From Nomia melanderi (Eukaryota > Arthropoda > Insecta > Hymenoptera > Halictidae), in NCBI RefSeq assembly GCF_051020985.1, contig NC_135000.1, positions 372,001 to 436,000 of the forward strand: DNA of 64,000 bases, read 5' to 3'. Below, piece by piece: positions 1 through 10,620 of this stretch; positions within the stretch are counted from its first letter, which is position 1; each line of letters opens with the position of its first letter. Below the pieces are notes generated by a model. It was not told the origin of the DNA, did not search any database, and saw only the letters and a list, made by a program, of their open reading frames with translations. Made by a program: the position numbers and the translations under genes.

Positions 1-426
1 CGCTGCCCAACGAAGTTGGGCATGCCGCACCTCGAGATTATTCTCATATCGGCATATGACTTAGTCATAACGATGGGCCTGATGTTGTTTGGCCTCTTTC
101 CTTGGCGGAACCCCTCGCCAAGGGAACACCATACAGCCGGCGCCTATACGATGCCTGTGCTTGAAATAACCTCTCCTTCACCCGTAGGATCATCAGAAAA
201 GTAGACCGCCCCTCGCGGGGCGCGACTCATTTAGCCGCCTTGTCCGGTAATACCCGCCGAGACGGAGCTTACGGGCAAGCCCGAACTAGCGGGCTTACAG
301 GACAAGCTTCTGTAAGAGTTTTGATGGCAACAAGTTGCCATCCCACCCTCTCGACAGATAACTTCCGTGAGGTCGTTATGCCCGCGCTGTCGATTCGGGA
401 AGTTCTATCTCACCATCTTTCGTCAG
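1..426. other. Gene-free left edge with short hairpins
   Basis: I see no coding sequence here. It has moderate G+C and several short inverted repeats, for example CCCAAC/GTTGGG near 6-21 and GGCG/CGCC near 104-119. On the minus strand it lies downstream of the gag fragment at 427-737, so it could be decayed ORF2 of that element, but I could not match it to the endonuclease domain of the related copies. Confidence 0.4.
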
Positions 427-737
427 TTAAGTTCCATAATTCGTCTTTTGGATTAAGTTCGCTATAGCGTACTTGTACGCTGAGCACTCGTCCGATCTGG
501 ACGAGTGCTTGTGTGGGTTGTGGACCCTCTTGCAGTTAATGCAAGAGGGCTTCTCTTTCTTGTTTGGACACTCCTTGAACGAGTGTCCCTCTTGAGCGCA
601 GTGGCCGCATGTGTCTGCCACCGCCCGGCAATGTTTGGCTATATGGCCAAACGCCTGACAGCGGTAGCATCTGCCCGCTACGACGTAATGACGAACGTGG
701 CAGGCTTGCCGCACGACTGGTTCCCTCCGAAACGGGA
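427..737 (-). pseudogene. R1-like ORF1 (gag) C-terminal fragment, three zinc knuckles
   Basis: This minus-strand reading frame encodes the nucleic-acid-binding C-terminus of a non-LTR retrotransposon ORF1. Two CCHC knuckles are clear, CYRCQAFGHIAKHC and CGHCAQEGHSFKEC, followed by a third, looser one beginning CINCKR. The same three-knuckle order occurs in ORF1 of copy C (47120-47310), but the residues differ enough that this is a related subfamily rather than a copy of it. The frame is open upstream to 804, but beyond about 737 it only overlaps plus-strand reverse transcriptase sequence of copy A, so the gag homology stops there. The 5' two thirds of ORF1 are missing. In a live element the protein would coat the RNA template. 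The frame ends within an ATG-overlapping stop, as in copy C. Confidence 0.8.
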
Positions 738-2400
738 AGCTCCAGGCCCTAACCTCATCGGAGTAGAGATGTTCAAAGCCGCCTACCCGGTCCTTATGAG
801 CCACTTCGCCGCCCTATATAATGGATGCCTGGCCCACGGATACTTCCCAGCACCGTGGAAGTCGGGCTCCATTCGCACCCTCCTCAAAGGTCCCGATCGC
901 GACGAGTGTCTTGCCGGTTCCTACAGACCTATTTGCCTGCTGTCTGTGCTAGACAGTGATCTGGTAAAACTACTCCACAAGAGAATTGAACCGATTTTCC
1001 TCCACCCCGATTTCGCGTCCCCGTGGCAGTTCTGTTTCCGAAGGGGGAGGTCGACCGCTGACGCCATCCTCTGCGTGCGAAATGCCCATGAGAGATCAAC
1101 GACAAAATACGCTCTTGTGATTTTGCATCTCAGGGGCATTCGACCACGTATGGTGGCCCAGTATCCTCTTCCGCCTGAAAGAGCGGGGCTGCCCCAGTAA
1201 CCTATACTCGTTAGTCCTCGATTATCTGAGCGATCGTACGGTCTCGCTGATAGGGAAACAGTCTCGCGTCGATAAGTCGGTCTCCAGGGGCTGCCCTCAG
1301 GGCTCAATCCTGGGCCCCAGCCTCTGGAATCTCGTGTTTGACGATCTGCTGAATACCCTGAGTAACAAGTGAGTCGAGGCGTTCGCTTATGCGGACGACC
1401 TTCTCATCCTCGTGTTAGGTGACAGCAGACTCGAATTAGAAGAAAAGGGACAGGACGCAACGACCACCATCGAAAGATGGTGCAAGTCGGGAAGGAGATG
1501 ATCCTTCTTCGTGGTCATCTCGACATCAAAAGGTCTCTGAAGATCAAAATTCAAGCGAGACAAATCCGTATGGTCGAGTCAGTTAGGTACCTCGGCATTC
1601 ACTTCGATCAAGGTCTGAGGATCCGTAAGCATGTGCGAAAAATCAGGTCGAAGTGCGGCGAGAAATTTAATTCCCTTGCCGCCATCGCACGTAGGAACTG
1701 GGGACTCGACCACAGGTCCCTCAGATTTTTGTACAAGCGCCTATTCCTCCCTATCGCATCGTACGCCGCGCCAGCATGGAGCGACCTACTGAACAAGACA
1801 TGCATCCGCGATCTGCTAATTGATCAAAGGCACACACTCCTGCGTACTACAAAATGTACAGCACCATCTCCACCGACGCCCACCTTGTAATGACAGGTGC
1901 CCTGCCGATCGATCTATACCTCAGACGAGCAGCGCTAATGTACGAAGCTAGAATAAGGAACCCAGACGCACCCAAATCAGGAACAGCCGTGCGGAGTGCG
2001 GCCAACGGAGAAATCTCCGTGTCTCTGCTGCGCGAATGGCAGATGAGGTGGGACTACTCCCAGCACGGGAGATATACCCACCACCTCCTGCCGGGCGTGG
2101 AGCATCGGATGAATGTGGGATGGGTCTTCCTAGACCACTACGTATCCCAGTTCATCTCCGGCTACGGCGACTTCGTGGGCAAACTCCACAGTCTGGGACT
2201 GTCAGACAGCCCACGCTGTCGATGCGGCGCGAGTGATACACCGGACCACATATTCTTCGAGTGCGGTCTGTACGAAACAGAGCGCGCTCCCCTCCGAACC
2301 CTCCTACAGGGAAACCGAAACCGCGAACGGCCCCCATCTGCTCCCACTTTACTCGACAAGGCCACCTTCCCGATCGCAGCCGAAGTAATCCGCACTCACT
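737..2400 (+). pseudogene. R1-like ORF2 reverse transcriptase fragment (copy A)
   Basis: The frame matches ORF2 of copy C from the residues EVEMIKAAYQIL onward. The RT fingers (SYRPICLLSVL) and the catalytic FAYADDLLIL motif at about 1382-1411 are readable. The C-terminal half carries a CRCG...HIFFEC zinc-type motif near 2216-2262. The apurinic-type endonuclease domain is absent. The protein is broken by at least two frame changes (near 1200 and 1480-1890), a stop just before the YADD motif (about 1370) and a short deletion near 1480. Unlike copy C, which has YVDD, this copy keeps the usual YADD. Confidence 0.85.
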
Positions 2401-2638
2401 TGACTCCGCGCCCCCGGCGAATCCGCGACCCCCATGCAAATTCACGATCCCACGCGAAGTCGTGACCCACACCGATCCGCGAACCCGCGATCTCACCCAT
2501 CAGGAAATCGCGAACCCACCTCCGCGAAATCGTGAACCCCTCGCGAGATCACGACACCCCGTGAACACGAGAACCCCCCCCCCCCCCCCCCGCGAGCCCA
2601 TGACCACCGACCCCGCGTGTCCGCCTCCCGCGAAATTT

Positions 2639-2866
2639 CTCATGTATTTATTTTCTTCGCTTTTCTTCGATTTCTGTTCTCTTCTTTTCTTTTCTATCCC
2701 CTCCTTTACTTTTCTCTTCCTCTCTTTTCTTTTCTTTTCTCCCTTCTCTTTTCTCTTCTTTTCCTTCCCTTCTCTTCTCTTCCTCATTTCATCACCCTCC
2801 ATCTCTTTCTCTTTCTCTTTCTCTTTCTCCTCTTTCCCTTGTTTTCTTCTATCCAACCCTAACAGT
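2639..2866. repeat. Polypyrimidine (TTTTC)n/(TTTC)n tract in R1-like 3' UTR
   Basis: This is a run of T and C with TTTTC and TTTCTC units, just before the conserved 3' UTR block that begins CAGTCCATGCGGG. The same tract in the same place is seen in copies B (35577-35738) and C (50906-51100). It generates long false open frames rich in S/F on one strand and K/E/R on the other. Confidence 0.85.
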
Positions 2867-3251
2867 CCATGCGGGCGGCGCTTCGGCACCGTGACTGTAG
2901 GGTTCGACGACAACAACACCTGCTGACGCCATCCCGCCGCCTGTCGAGCTTTAAAACTGGCGGCTCTACCTCCTCGTGGTCTCCGCTGGACAGCGCTGGA
3001 CGTTTCCTGCAGCGTCCGAGGCTGACTAAACGAGCCGCTTCCCCTGTCAGGGGTAGATACAACTTGCCCGATGATATTCCTGTTAGGGATTGAGAACAGT
3101 GTTATTCCAAGCCTAGCTCGGTAAAACACCTACACCGGGCACATTCCCTTCGCAGGTATGGTGCTGGAAAGTGGGACCATTCTGGCCGGCGAACGTCAAT
3201 ATGGGGGAAAACCCCGAGGTGTGACTGCCCATTCTGGGCCGCCAACACTAC

Positions 3252-4859
3252 ATGCTACCTGCGCCAGTGGACCCGAGGAGGGTTGAGACAAGGACGTCGA
3301 GAGGGGGTAGAGCGCGATTAACTGCATCATCAACCGGACCACGCGAAAGCCTCCGGCCAAATTGCTGTTAGGGGTGTAATACAGAGCCCACAAGGACGCT
3401 ATGAACAGCGAGCAGAAAGGATGATTCGACGCTCGTCGATGTAGGTAGGCTATAGATCGTAAGAGACGTGGCGATGGTGTCACCCAGTCCTGGGTGATTC
3501 GAGGGAGTAGGGAGTTACTGGCGATGTCGAAGGGACTCTTCAATGTGACCGCGACCTTATCAAACAACCGCTACGAGGTGCAGGACCTGCGGGACATTTC
3601 TGCGGAAATTTCCATGATTCCGTTCGGAAAAGAAGGTTTTCCCCGACATGCGAAGCTAGGTATTATTTGTTTCATCGCCCGTTTTAGGGCTCGACAATTT
3701 AACGCACCCGCACGGGTCTGCAACGCTGATGTTTGCGTCAGCGAAGAAGCATATTGCCGACGGAGAGTTAATTATTCAAATAACGAGAGGTTGATAATTC
3801 ATGAGTGTTTTTTATTTTTTTAATTCTCGTCCCCAAAGGGTTAATATTTAAAATTATAATATTTTCCATGTTGTTAAAATAGAAGAAACTAAAGTTTCAT
3901 TATAATGTAAATTTGAGAACAGATTAGAAATTTTATATTTGTTGATAAATAATGTTTTATTTTTAAATAAATGCGGAAACAGTAATTTTGAGGGCTCGAG
4001 TAAAAGTAGATTTAGCCCGAAAGATCATGAGTATGTACGATCCTCGGTGCAACTACTTTAAAACCATTGATAATCATCAATGTTTTTAACATACTTCTAT
4101 TAAGCAATGGAACATATATTATCGAGTTTTATGGAGTGGAATTGATATCAAACATTGGTAAGAATAATCTCGTATACGAAAATATTGCGTTATCTTACTA
4201 ATCTAGAGTAGTAAGGAAAATTATACCAACTTGGGTTTGCAAATGTTACCTTTAGATATACATATGTGCCCATTACTTACTTCATCGCAAAGACTGTTGA
4301 AAATTCTATTCGTCCACAACTACAAAGACTACAAAGGAATTTAAAATAAATATAAAGTAAAATAAAAACATTATTAAACTTGTAAAGAAGAGTAAAAAAT
4401 ATTTAAAATTTAAAGTAAAGCTATGTTTTTAACATTTTATTTCATTTTTAGAAGTCAATATTATAAAACAATCAAAAATAAAATACTCAATCCTTTTTTT
4501 AACGAGATGACGTAAATTTATAAATGTCTGAACATTTTTATGTTCCTATAGCAGTTTCTATGCAATTCTGAGATAAAAATAATTAGAATTTACGCCTCGG
4601 GTGAAGAACAGTAATAAAAACATATTTTCGACAAAAATACATACACGCAGACGATTGCTATAAATATTACATAGAGATACGCCGGTTCGCTAATTCGTTA
4701 GCTCCCTGATTTGTTAATTTTCTACTTCGTTAGCTCACTGTTCGTCCGTGACTGCCTCTTCTTGATTCGAATTCGTATGTCGTTGCTTTACGTTTTCCTA
4801 TCAAGTCGCGATTGTCGATCCGGACCTATCTCCAGATCTACTTATGTACCTCTACTTTT
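3252..4859. other. Intergenic, mostly AT-rich
   Basis: From 3252 to about 3835 the base composition is mixed. One frame is open at 3494-3823 with no recognisable protein. From 3838 to 4860 the sequence is AT-rich with no coding signal I trust. Confidence 0.5.
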
Positions 4860-5436
4860 CTACCTTATTAACAGCCACTTCCCACAAACCACCAAAGTGT
4901 GGCGAGTGTGGTGGAATTAAGTGCCATTGTATACCTTCCTGACTTCATTCGTTTGCAATTTTTTGATTGTGACTTGCACTTAAAATCAAAGCTCCCAATT
5001 CTGCCAATTCAGTGCGTGCACCGATGAAATTTGTGCCCTTATCTGATGCAATATATTGACAACGTCCTCGCCGGGCAATAAATCTTCGAAAGCAATTAAT
5101 CAACGGATCGGTGCTTAGGTCGGTGGCTAACTCTATGTATACAGCCTTCGTAACAAAATATATACGAAGATATATATGTATGCTTTTATTGTTGTTTTAC
5201 CTCTAGTCCTTTCCTTGGTAAAAAATAGACTGCGTAATCGGTATCGCAGGCATTGAAAGGTCACGCTGGGGTAACTCTAAGAGCAGGTAAGGAACCCATT
5301 TGATATCCTTCGCTTATTGGTTTAACCCGGAAGCACCTTACACATCTTCGAAGGATTCGTTTTACAGTGTTTTTACAGGACAAAGGCCAGTACAGCTCCT
5401 GCAACAATGCAATTACCGCTTGGCACCCTGCATGTA
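4860..5436 (-). pseudogene. BEL/Pao integrase fragment
   Basis: Read on the minus strand across several frames, this segment translates to the zinc-binding and core regions of a BEL/Pao integrase. In order, I see an N-terminal piece with ELYWPL and a CVRCFR pair, then KAVYIELATDLST, then RRFIARRG...SDKGTNF (second catalytic Asp), and finally WHLIPPHSPHFGGLWEVAV. At least three frame changes and stops separate them. In BEL elements integrase is the last domain of Pol and inserts the cDNA. The fragment ends abruptly at about 5436, where the Gypsy LTR-like segment begins, so the Gypsy element probably inserted into or replaced the rest. Confidence 0.75.
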
Positions 5437-5442
5437 ATAATC

Positions 5443-5700
5443 TGTAGCGGTCGTTAACCTGTCAGCTAAACAGCTGACAATGAAAGGCAAACAAATACAA
5501 ATAAGCCGCGTGAACAAATTCGCGACGCCGCAAGGACATAAACACGCGCTAGGATAAGCACTTCACCTTGCGGTCATTAACCTAGCAGTTAAACAGCTGA
5601 CGGGTAAAACGAAATCGTTTAAAATATGTAACTTCGAGAATGTTCGGTTGAGCGCGTGTATATAAACGCAATTGAACGTGCGCTACTCTTCTTCGTGTAC
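5443..5700 (+). repeat. Probable 5' LTR of a Ty3/Gypsy element
   Basis: The segment starts with TGTAGCGG, directly precedes Gypsy pol, and contains a 32-bp imperfect direct repeat (5447-5478 and 5570-5601), each ending in the palindromic CAGCTGAC. A TATATAAA box lies at 5659-5666. I did not find a matching full copy at the 3' side, although 7660-7720 has related CAGCTGTCGG motifs, so LTR status is inferred. Confidence 0.5.
5659..5666 (+). promoter_or_regulatory. TATA box in Gypsy LTR
   Basis: TATATAAA lies within the LTR-like segment upstream of the protease/RT frame. This is the expected place for the element's promoter, but it is not otherwise supported. Confidence 0.4.
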
Positions 5701-6538
5701 AACACCTCGACCAAGCGCTAACGTTATGCTTTCAATAAAAAACGAATTACCTGTGATTTTTGGAACACGACTATCATTCCTTCGGATCAAATGCGCGTCG
5801 GTGTTTTCCGCCATTTTCCTACAAACCGCTGTCGGAAAACATTTAGGGCATTTGCTGACGGCGGCTAGCGACACCAGCCCGATGTTCCGCCGTCTCTTTG
5901 TGTTTGATCGGAGCTTGGGTACGCAATTTTTGGTCGACACAGGAGCTGACCTGTACGTATTTCCGTGGAGACTCGTAATCGCCGAAGACTCCCGACCCAT
6001 CATCGGAGCGGACTTCCTGTTACATTTTGGACTCCTAGTCGATGTACGAAACCAGCGGCTGATCGACCAGACGACAACATTGGCGATACGAGGCGCATCC
6101 GTTCTAGAAGACACCCCCAGCATCAAGCAGGTACAAGGGGAATCAACATTCCACCAACTTCTGCGACGCTTCCCGGAGATCACAAAACCGAGCGGGACGC
6201 CCACCAACGTCAATCACGGTACGTACCATTTCATCAGAATAACCCCAAGACCATCCGTAGCCTGCAAACCACGGCGGCTTGCCACGGATCGGTTAAACAT
6301 CATCAAAAAGGAATTTGATGAAATGGTACGTCTTGGCATCGCGCGACCGGCCGAAAGCAGCTGGTCCTCACCATTACATCTAGTCCTGAAAAAAGATAGT
6401 GATTCATGGAGACCTTACGGCGACTACCGTGCCATTAATGCATGCACGATTCCGGACCGGTACCCAATTAAACATATCGAAGATTTTGCTCAATCCAATC
6501 GAAGACATTCCAAAAACTGTTATCACGACCTCTTTTAG
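5672..6538 (+). pseudogene. pol: Ty3/Gypsy pol: aspartic protease and N-terminal reverse transcriptase
   Basis: The 288-codon frame holds a retroviral-type aspartic protease, recognisable by FLVDTGADLYVFP (active-site DTGA) and the later IIGADFL. The start of a Gypsy reverse transcriptase follows: GIARPAESSWSSPLHLVLKK, then RPYGDYRAINACTIPDRYPI and HIEDF. No gag is recognisable upstream, and the RT stops before its YxDD motif because of an internal deletion near 6538-6560. The first 60 residues overlap LTR-like sequence and are probably not real protein. Precursor processing and reverse transcription would be the roles in an intact element. Confidence 0.85.
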
Positions 6539-6540
6539 GT

Positions 6541-7618
6541 TATTCGAGTTTCCGTTCACGACATTTGCGCCACCTTCACGAAGACAGACACTTCATAGTT
6601 TATAGAGATCACAAACCTTTAATCCAGATAAACATACTCCGAAACAGACCAGATATTTAACCTTTATAAGTGAATTCACGACCGACATAAAACATATTTC
6701 AGGTCGCGATAACGTTGTGGCAGATGCTTTGTCGCAAATAGAGGCAATAGAAAAAAAAGTAAATTTCGAAGCGTTGGCACAATCACAATCAACAGATCCG
6801 GAATTACGAGCGTTGATGCAGGGAGAATCAGGCCTTATACTGAGACAAGTGTCTGTCCCCGGGTCCACTGCAAAAATTTATTGCGATGTTTCAACAAACT
6901 TCATGAGACCTTTTATCACAACACCTTTTAGACGGACTGCATTCAACACACTACACGATCTCGCGCATTCAGGTGTTAATGCGACGGTCAAATGCGTGAC
7001 TCAACGTTACGTCTGGCCGTCGATCAAAACCGATTGCCGCGAATGGAACCGCGCGTGTATTCCATGCCAGCGCAACAAAATTAACAAACATGTTTCCGCG
7101 CCGCTGGGATCTTTCCCCCGTCCTTCAGGACGTTTCGAACACATACATACAGACATCGTAATCCTACCTGTCTCGGAAGCATACCGCTATTGTCTTACAT
7201 GCGTAGACCGTTTTACACGATGTCCTGAGGCAATACTCTTGCGCGACCAAGAAGCTGTCACGGTCGCAAGGGCTTTTTACGAAGGTTGGATTTACCGTTT
7301 CGTAACACCATTACGCGTGACCACGGACCAGGGTAGGCAATTCGAATCAGTCGAACAAGTTCGACACATCTGCGTACCACGGCATATCATCCAGCGTCCA
7401 ATGGTATGATACAGCGATTCCACCCCCAATTTAAGGCAGCGATCCGATGCCATCAAAATAACCGATGGACAGAAGTGCTTCCTACCATTCTATTGGGACT
7501 ACGAGCAGCATGGAAAGAAGACTTAAAATCAACTTCCGCAGATCTAGTTTACGGTGAATCCCTACGGTTACCAGACGAATTTTTATCACCTTCACCGGAT
7601 AATTGTGTAGGAAGTTAA
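6541..7618 (+). pseudogene. pol: Ty3/Gypsy pol: end of RNase H and integrase
   Basis: After the RT deletion, the frame resumes with the RNase H terminus (GRDNVVADALSQIE at about 6700). An integrase follows, with a His2Cys2 zinc domain (H...H...CIPCQRNK at about 6956-7080), the first catalytic Asp in HTDIV (about 7150) and the second in TTDQGRQFES (about 7320). The third acidic residue region is scrambled by a frame change near 7400. A further frame (7406-7618) gives the C-terminal part, ending DLVYGESLRLPDEF. The element is therefore dead but recognisable as the same family as the protease/RT part. Confidence 0.85.
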
Positions 7619-8213
7619 GCCGTTAAAGTCCAAACGGCAGTTAGGAACGAATAAAGAAACACAAACACTAGCTGTCGTTAGGGCTGCCGATCAGCTGTCG
7701 GTCATCCAAAAAATAAACAAGGGACAGGTGATTGACCGAGAGAGTGAGTGAAAGAGAGTGCGAATGAAAGTAAGAGCGAGAGCGGGGTATTAGGGGCGAT
7801 AACCGCAAAATGTGTGTATGTGAGAATGTGAGTGAGTGATTAGTATATTAGGAAGGATGCATGAGGAAAAGAGTCTTTTTGTGAGAATTGCGAGTTAACG
7901 ACAACAAAGTTGTTGAGAGAGTATTGCGAGTATTAATTATAAGTTAAAATTAAACCAAAATTATGTTAAGCTCTGTCTTTGGTTCATTACAATCCCACAT
8001 ATATGTTAAAATGACTGAAATTCTTTTTCTTAATTTCAAATTATTACAATAAAATTGCCAATCTTACTTGATTTATAAATGAATTTCAATTTCATAAACT
8101 AAACGTCAGTCATAGGTAAGAGACGTTTATTTTGTTTCATATAAATTAGAACTTGGTGTAGTTATAATGAAAATGTTAGTGCCATTTGAATATAATAATT
8201 AGTTTAGTAGTAG
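7619..8213. other. Gypsy 3' flank and intergenic sequence
   Basis: It begins with sequence resembling the Gypsy LTR motif (GTCGTTAGGGCTGCCGATCA near 7675), continues through a GAGAGTGAGTGAAAG-like purine stretch (about 7738-7800) and ends in AT-rich sequence. No gene is visible. Confidence 0.4.
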
Positions 8214-8944
8214 GGAAGGTATTCGGGGTGTCGTCGCGGAGTGGTCTTTCAAAGCACTTCCTCTGTGGCGGCAGCTTCACTCGTTTCGCCGACTGGCGTT
8301 TTATTCACCGTGCTCGCCTCGACGTTCTCCCCCTTAATAGGACGAAACGTTGGGGCAGCGGTGACAAGCGCTGTCGGTGATGCAAGGCTGCCCTCGAATC
8401 CCTTCCCCACGTTATCTGTCACTGCTGCCCGCATTCGGCGGCCTGGCAACTGCGACACAATGCGGTGGTTTCCTATATCGCAAAGGCCTGTCAACTGCGA
8501 GGGGAATTAAGGGACAATCAGACGGTCGATAGCATCGAGGGGGATCTGGGGGCTCTTCGGCCTGACATTGTTGTCAGACACGAGCCCTCAAGGAACATCA
8601 TTATCGTTGACGTGACCGTACCCTTCGAGAACGAATATATTTCGTTCGAAGAGTACAGAGCGCCAAAAGTACTAAAGTACAAGCCCCTGGCCGACGTTCT
8701 CGGAGTGCTTGGTTACCGGGTGGCGGTCTCCGCGATCGTCGTCGGTGCCCCCGTCTCGTGGGATCCGGCCAATGAGTCAGTGTTGAGGATTCTGCGTATT
8801 GGTAACCAATACGCGTCTCTGATGCGCCGGCTCATTGTGTCGGATACTGTCCGATGGAGTCGGGACATTTACGTGAAGCATGTCTCGGGAGTGCGTCAAT
8901 ATCGCGCGGCTCTCTCCAGGGGTGCTCCGGTCCCTGATCCAGGT
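8214..8944 (+). pseudogene. R2-like retrotransposon C-terminus with restriction-like endonuclease
   Basis: The sequence starts abruptly at GGGAAGGTATTCGGGGTGTC, which aligns with 54466 of the larger R2-like element. It contains the cysteine-histidine motif (remnant near 8375-8440) and the restriction-like endonuclease, with RPDIVVRHEPS...IIIVDVTVPFEN at about 8560-8635. These are the PD and D residues of the PD-(D/E)XK fold, and a lysine-rich YRAPKVLKYKPLADVL follows. The first 60 codons are shifted relative to the rest and contain a stop near 8378. From 8465 the frame is open and runs straight into the Penelope-derived segment. This looks like a severely 5'-truncated copy. Confidence 0.85.
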
Positions 8945-9538
8945 CAAAGGACCAGGAACCAGCACCCTGCGGAACCACAACATGCCTACAACACCTACCA
9001 GAAACTACACAAAGACCCTCCGAAGTCCGTAGAACGAAATACTGCACAACTTATCAAACGCTCTAACCTACCTACTACAATTTCCAAATCCATCACTCCC
9101 AAAGAATCACGGGCTCCTAGAACCAAATGCTTGAAAAGGGAAGGCATCAAAACCATCTTTCAGACGGAGACCAAAATAGGACAGGTTCTCACCTCCCCCA
9201 AGGATCCACAGCCGTCCCTTTCACATGCGGGAATATATAAAATCCCTTGTTCATGCGGCAAAGTATACATCGGGGAAACCGGGAGGAGCTTGAGTACACG
9301 CCTCATTGAACATAGTCGTTGCACCAGACTAAAATACACTCAGTCTGTGGTCGCAGAACATCAGCTGACTACGGGACACATGATCCAGTTCGAAGAGGCC
9401 AAGATCTTGACCAGGTGCAAGGACTACTTCCCGCGAAAATATAGGGAATCTATTGAAATCCTAAAACACCCTAACAACATCAACAGGGGCAAGATATCAA
9501 CTGAATCCCATTTGACACTCCCTCCTCCCGTTTTTTAA
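8945..9538 (+). pseudogene. Penelope-like element C-terminus with GIY-YIG endonuclease
   Basis: The second half of the 357-codon frame that begins at 8465 is not R2-like. It has a basic linker (IKTIFQTETKIGQVL), then GIYKIPCSCGKVYIGETGRS, the GIY-YIG core with the extra CxC of Penelope-like elements. RLIEHSR, VAEHQLTTGH and YRESIEILKHPNNINR follow, which are the remaining conserved blocks of the nuclease. The Penelope reverse transcriptase is absent, so this is a 5'-truncated copy. The frame ends at a TAA at 9536-9538. It shares one uninterrupted frame with the R2-like endonuclease upstream, most simply by an insertion that happened to preserve frame. Confidence 0.88.
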
Positions 9539-9540
9539 TT

Positions 9541-9690
9541 ATTCAGCTCACCAATGAAAATAATTGGTGACCAGACTCTTCCTCGGCACACATCAGTATC
9601 AGTGTGCCTTTAGCCCCCTGATGAAACCAGCTGCAATGCTGGCGAAACGTTGGGATAAAATTCCTATTGGACACGGCTCTCTCCCGAAAG
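9541..9690 (+). ncRNA. Hammerhead-ribozyme-like core in Penelope 3' region
   Basis: CTGATGA at 9618-9624 is followed by a five-pair stem, CCAGC (9627-9631) with GCTGG (9638-9642), and then C-GAAA at 9644-9647. This is the conserved catalytic core order of hammerhead ribozymes, with stem II in place. Penelope-like elements are known to carry hammerhead motifs in their terminal repeats. Two more hairpins lie upstream (9549-9569 and 9585-9608). I could not assign the stem I/III strands or the cleavage site with certainty. Confidence 0.6.
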
Positions 9691-9739
9691 CCAGAAATGA
9701 ATGTATCTAACTATGGATTTTAACATTTTCCTGACTCAA

Positions 9740-10620
9740 CTATTTTATCTACTCTTAAATTATGTACCTATTTTATTCTATTAATATTTATTTATTTAAC
9801 TATTTATTTACTTATTTATTTATTTATTTATTTAACTATTTATTTACTTATTTATTTATTTATTTATCTGATTATTTTCATATCTTTTTATTTATGTGCA
9901 TATCTATTGATTCTATTTTATTCTTTGACCTCCTTTTGTTCTGCGCCTTTTTGTTTTAATTACTTTAATTATCTCTTACTTGGTTGACTCTATTTTTTTT
10001 TAATCCATATACTAATTCATCTATAAAACTGGGACATTGGTTTCTGTCTATGTACTTACTGACATACCTTTACGCAATTATATCGATTTGCTCATTTACA
10101 CATCTGCGTTTTCCTCTATGTTTTTACTTAGTGATCTATACAGGTTTCTATCTATCTATGTTTCCTTCTTTTTTATCTAGTCAGCTACTTGAATTTTATA
10201 TCTAATCAGCTATTTATTTAACTACCTGCTGCTTGCGCCACTTGCCTGCTCTATCTGCTCCTGTCATACGATTGCTTTTCCGCTTCTGCTTGCACACTCG
10301 CGCCCTATCCAACTGTTCACTTTGTTAAATCCGATGTATGTATCTGTCTTTCCTCTTTTTTCTTAATGCTTTCTTCCTTTTATATACCCATCTTTTTATT
10401 ACTATTGTTATATTACTTTATTTTATAACTTTTTTTGTTCTATTGTACCTTCATTGGCGAAGGTATGGTGTTTCCCTGGTATTTTTGTATTGATTTATAC
10501 ATCTACCTATTTATTTCTTTATTTTTTTATTTATTTGTTTATGTATTAATTAATTAATTTATTCTTTTATGTATATATTTATCTATCTACACACTTATTT
10601 CTATGTAGTATATATAATCC
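9740..10620. repeat. (TTTA)n-rich tract after R2-like/Penelope fragment
   Basis: These are long runs of TTTA and TTAT units (densest at 9775-9870 and 10495-10600) with interspersed T-rich sequence. The open frames here, rich in Y, L, F and I, are artefacts of the repeat. A similar tract follows the other R2-like element at 55335-56560. Confidence 0.8.

Larger units (their letters stand above)
737..3251 (+). mobile_element. R1-like non-LTR retrotransposon copy A (5'-truncated)
   Basis: This is a truncated copy of the same family as 30439-36123 and 45416-51490. It keeps the reverse transcriptase from its early part, the C-terminal zinc motif, the polypyrimidine tract and the full 3' UTR. The 3' end aligns with copy C: both finish in GCCAACACTAC followed by TGC of the flank. 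Long stretches, such as 1140-1310, look about 98 percent identical to copy C, which points to recent activity of the subfamily. The left boundary is a junction with an inverted gag fragment rather than a simple 5' truncation. Confidence 0.85.

Noticed and set aside
2500..3129. Long minus-strand frame rich in Lys, Glu and Arg over the polypyrimidine tract (also at 35459-35740 and 50684-51168)
   Set aside because: It is produced by the (TTTTC)n repeat, which has no stops in some frames. It lies in a 3' UTR shared by all copies and has no protein features.
9585..9690. tRNA or primer-binding site near the hairpins after the Penelope frame
   Set aside because: The hairpins do not form a cloverleaf. 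The CTGATGA...GAAA order fits a hammerhead better.
9762..10205. Open frames rich in Tyr, Leu, Phe and Ile that look like membrane proteins (also at 56049-56287)
   Set aside because: These are translations of (TTTA)n repeats and their surroundings, so not evidence of genes.
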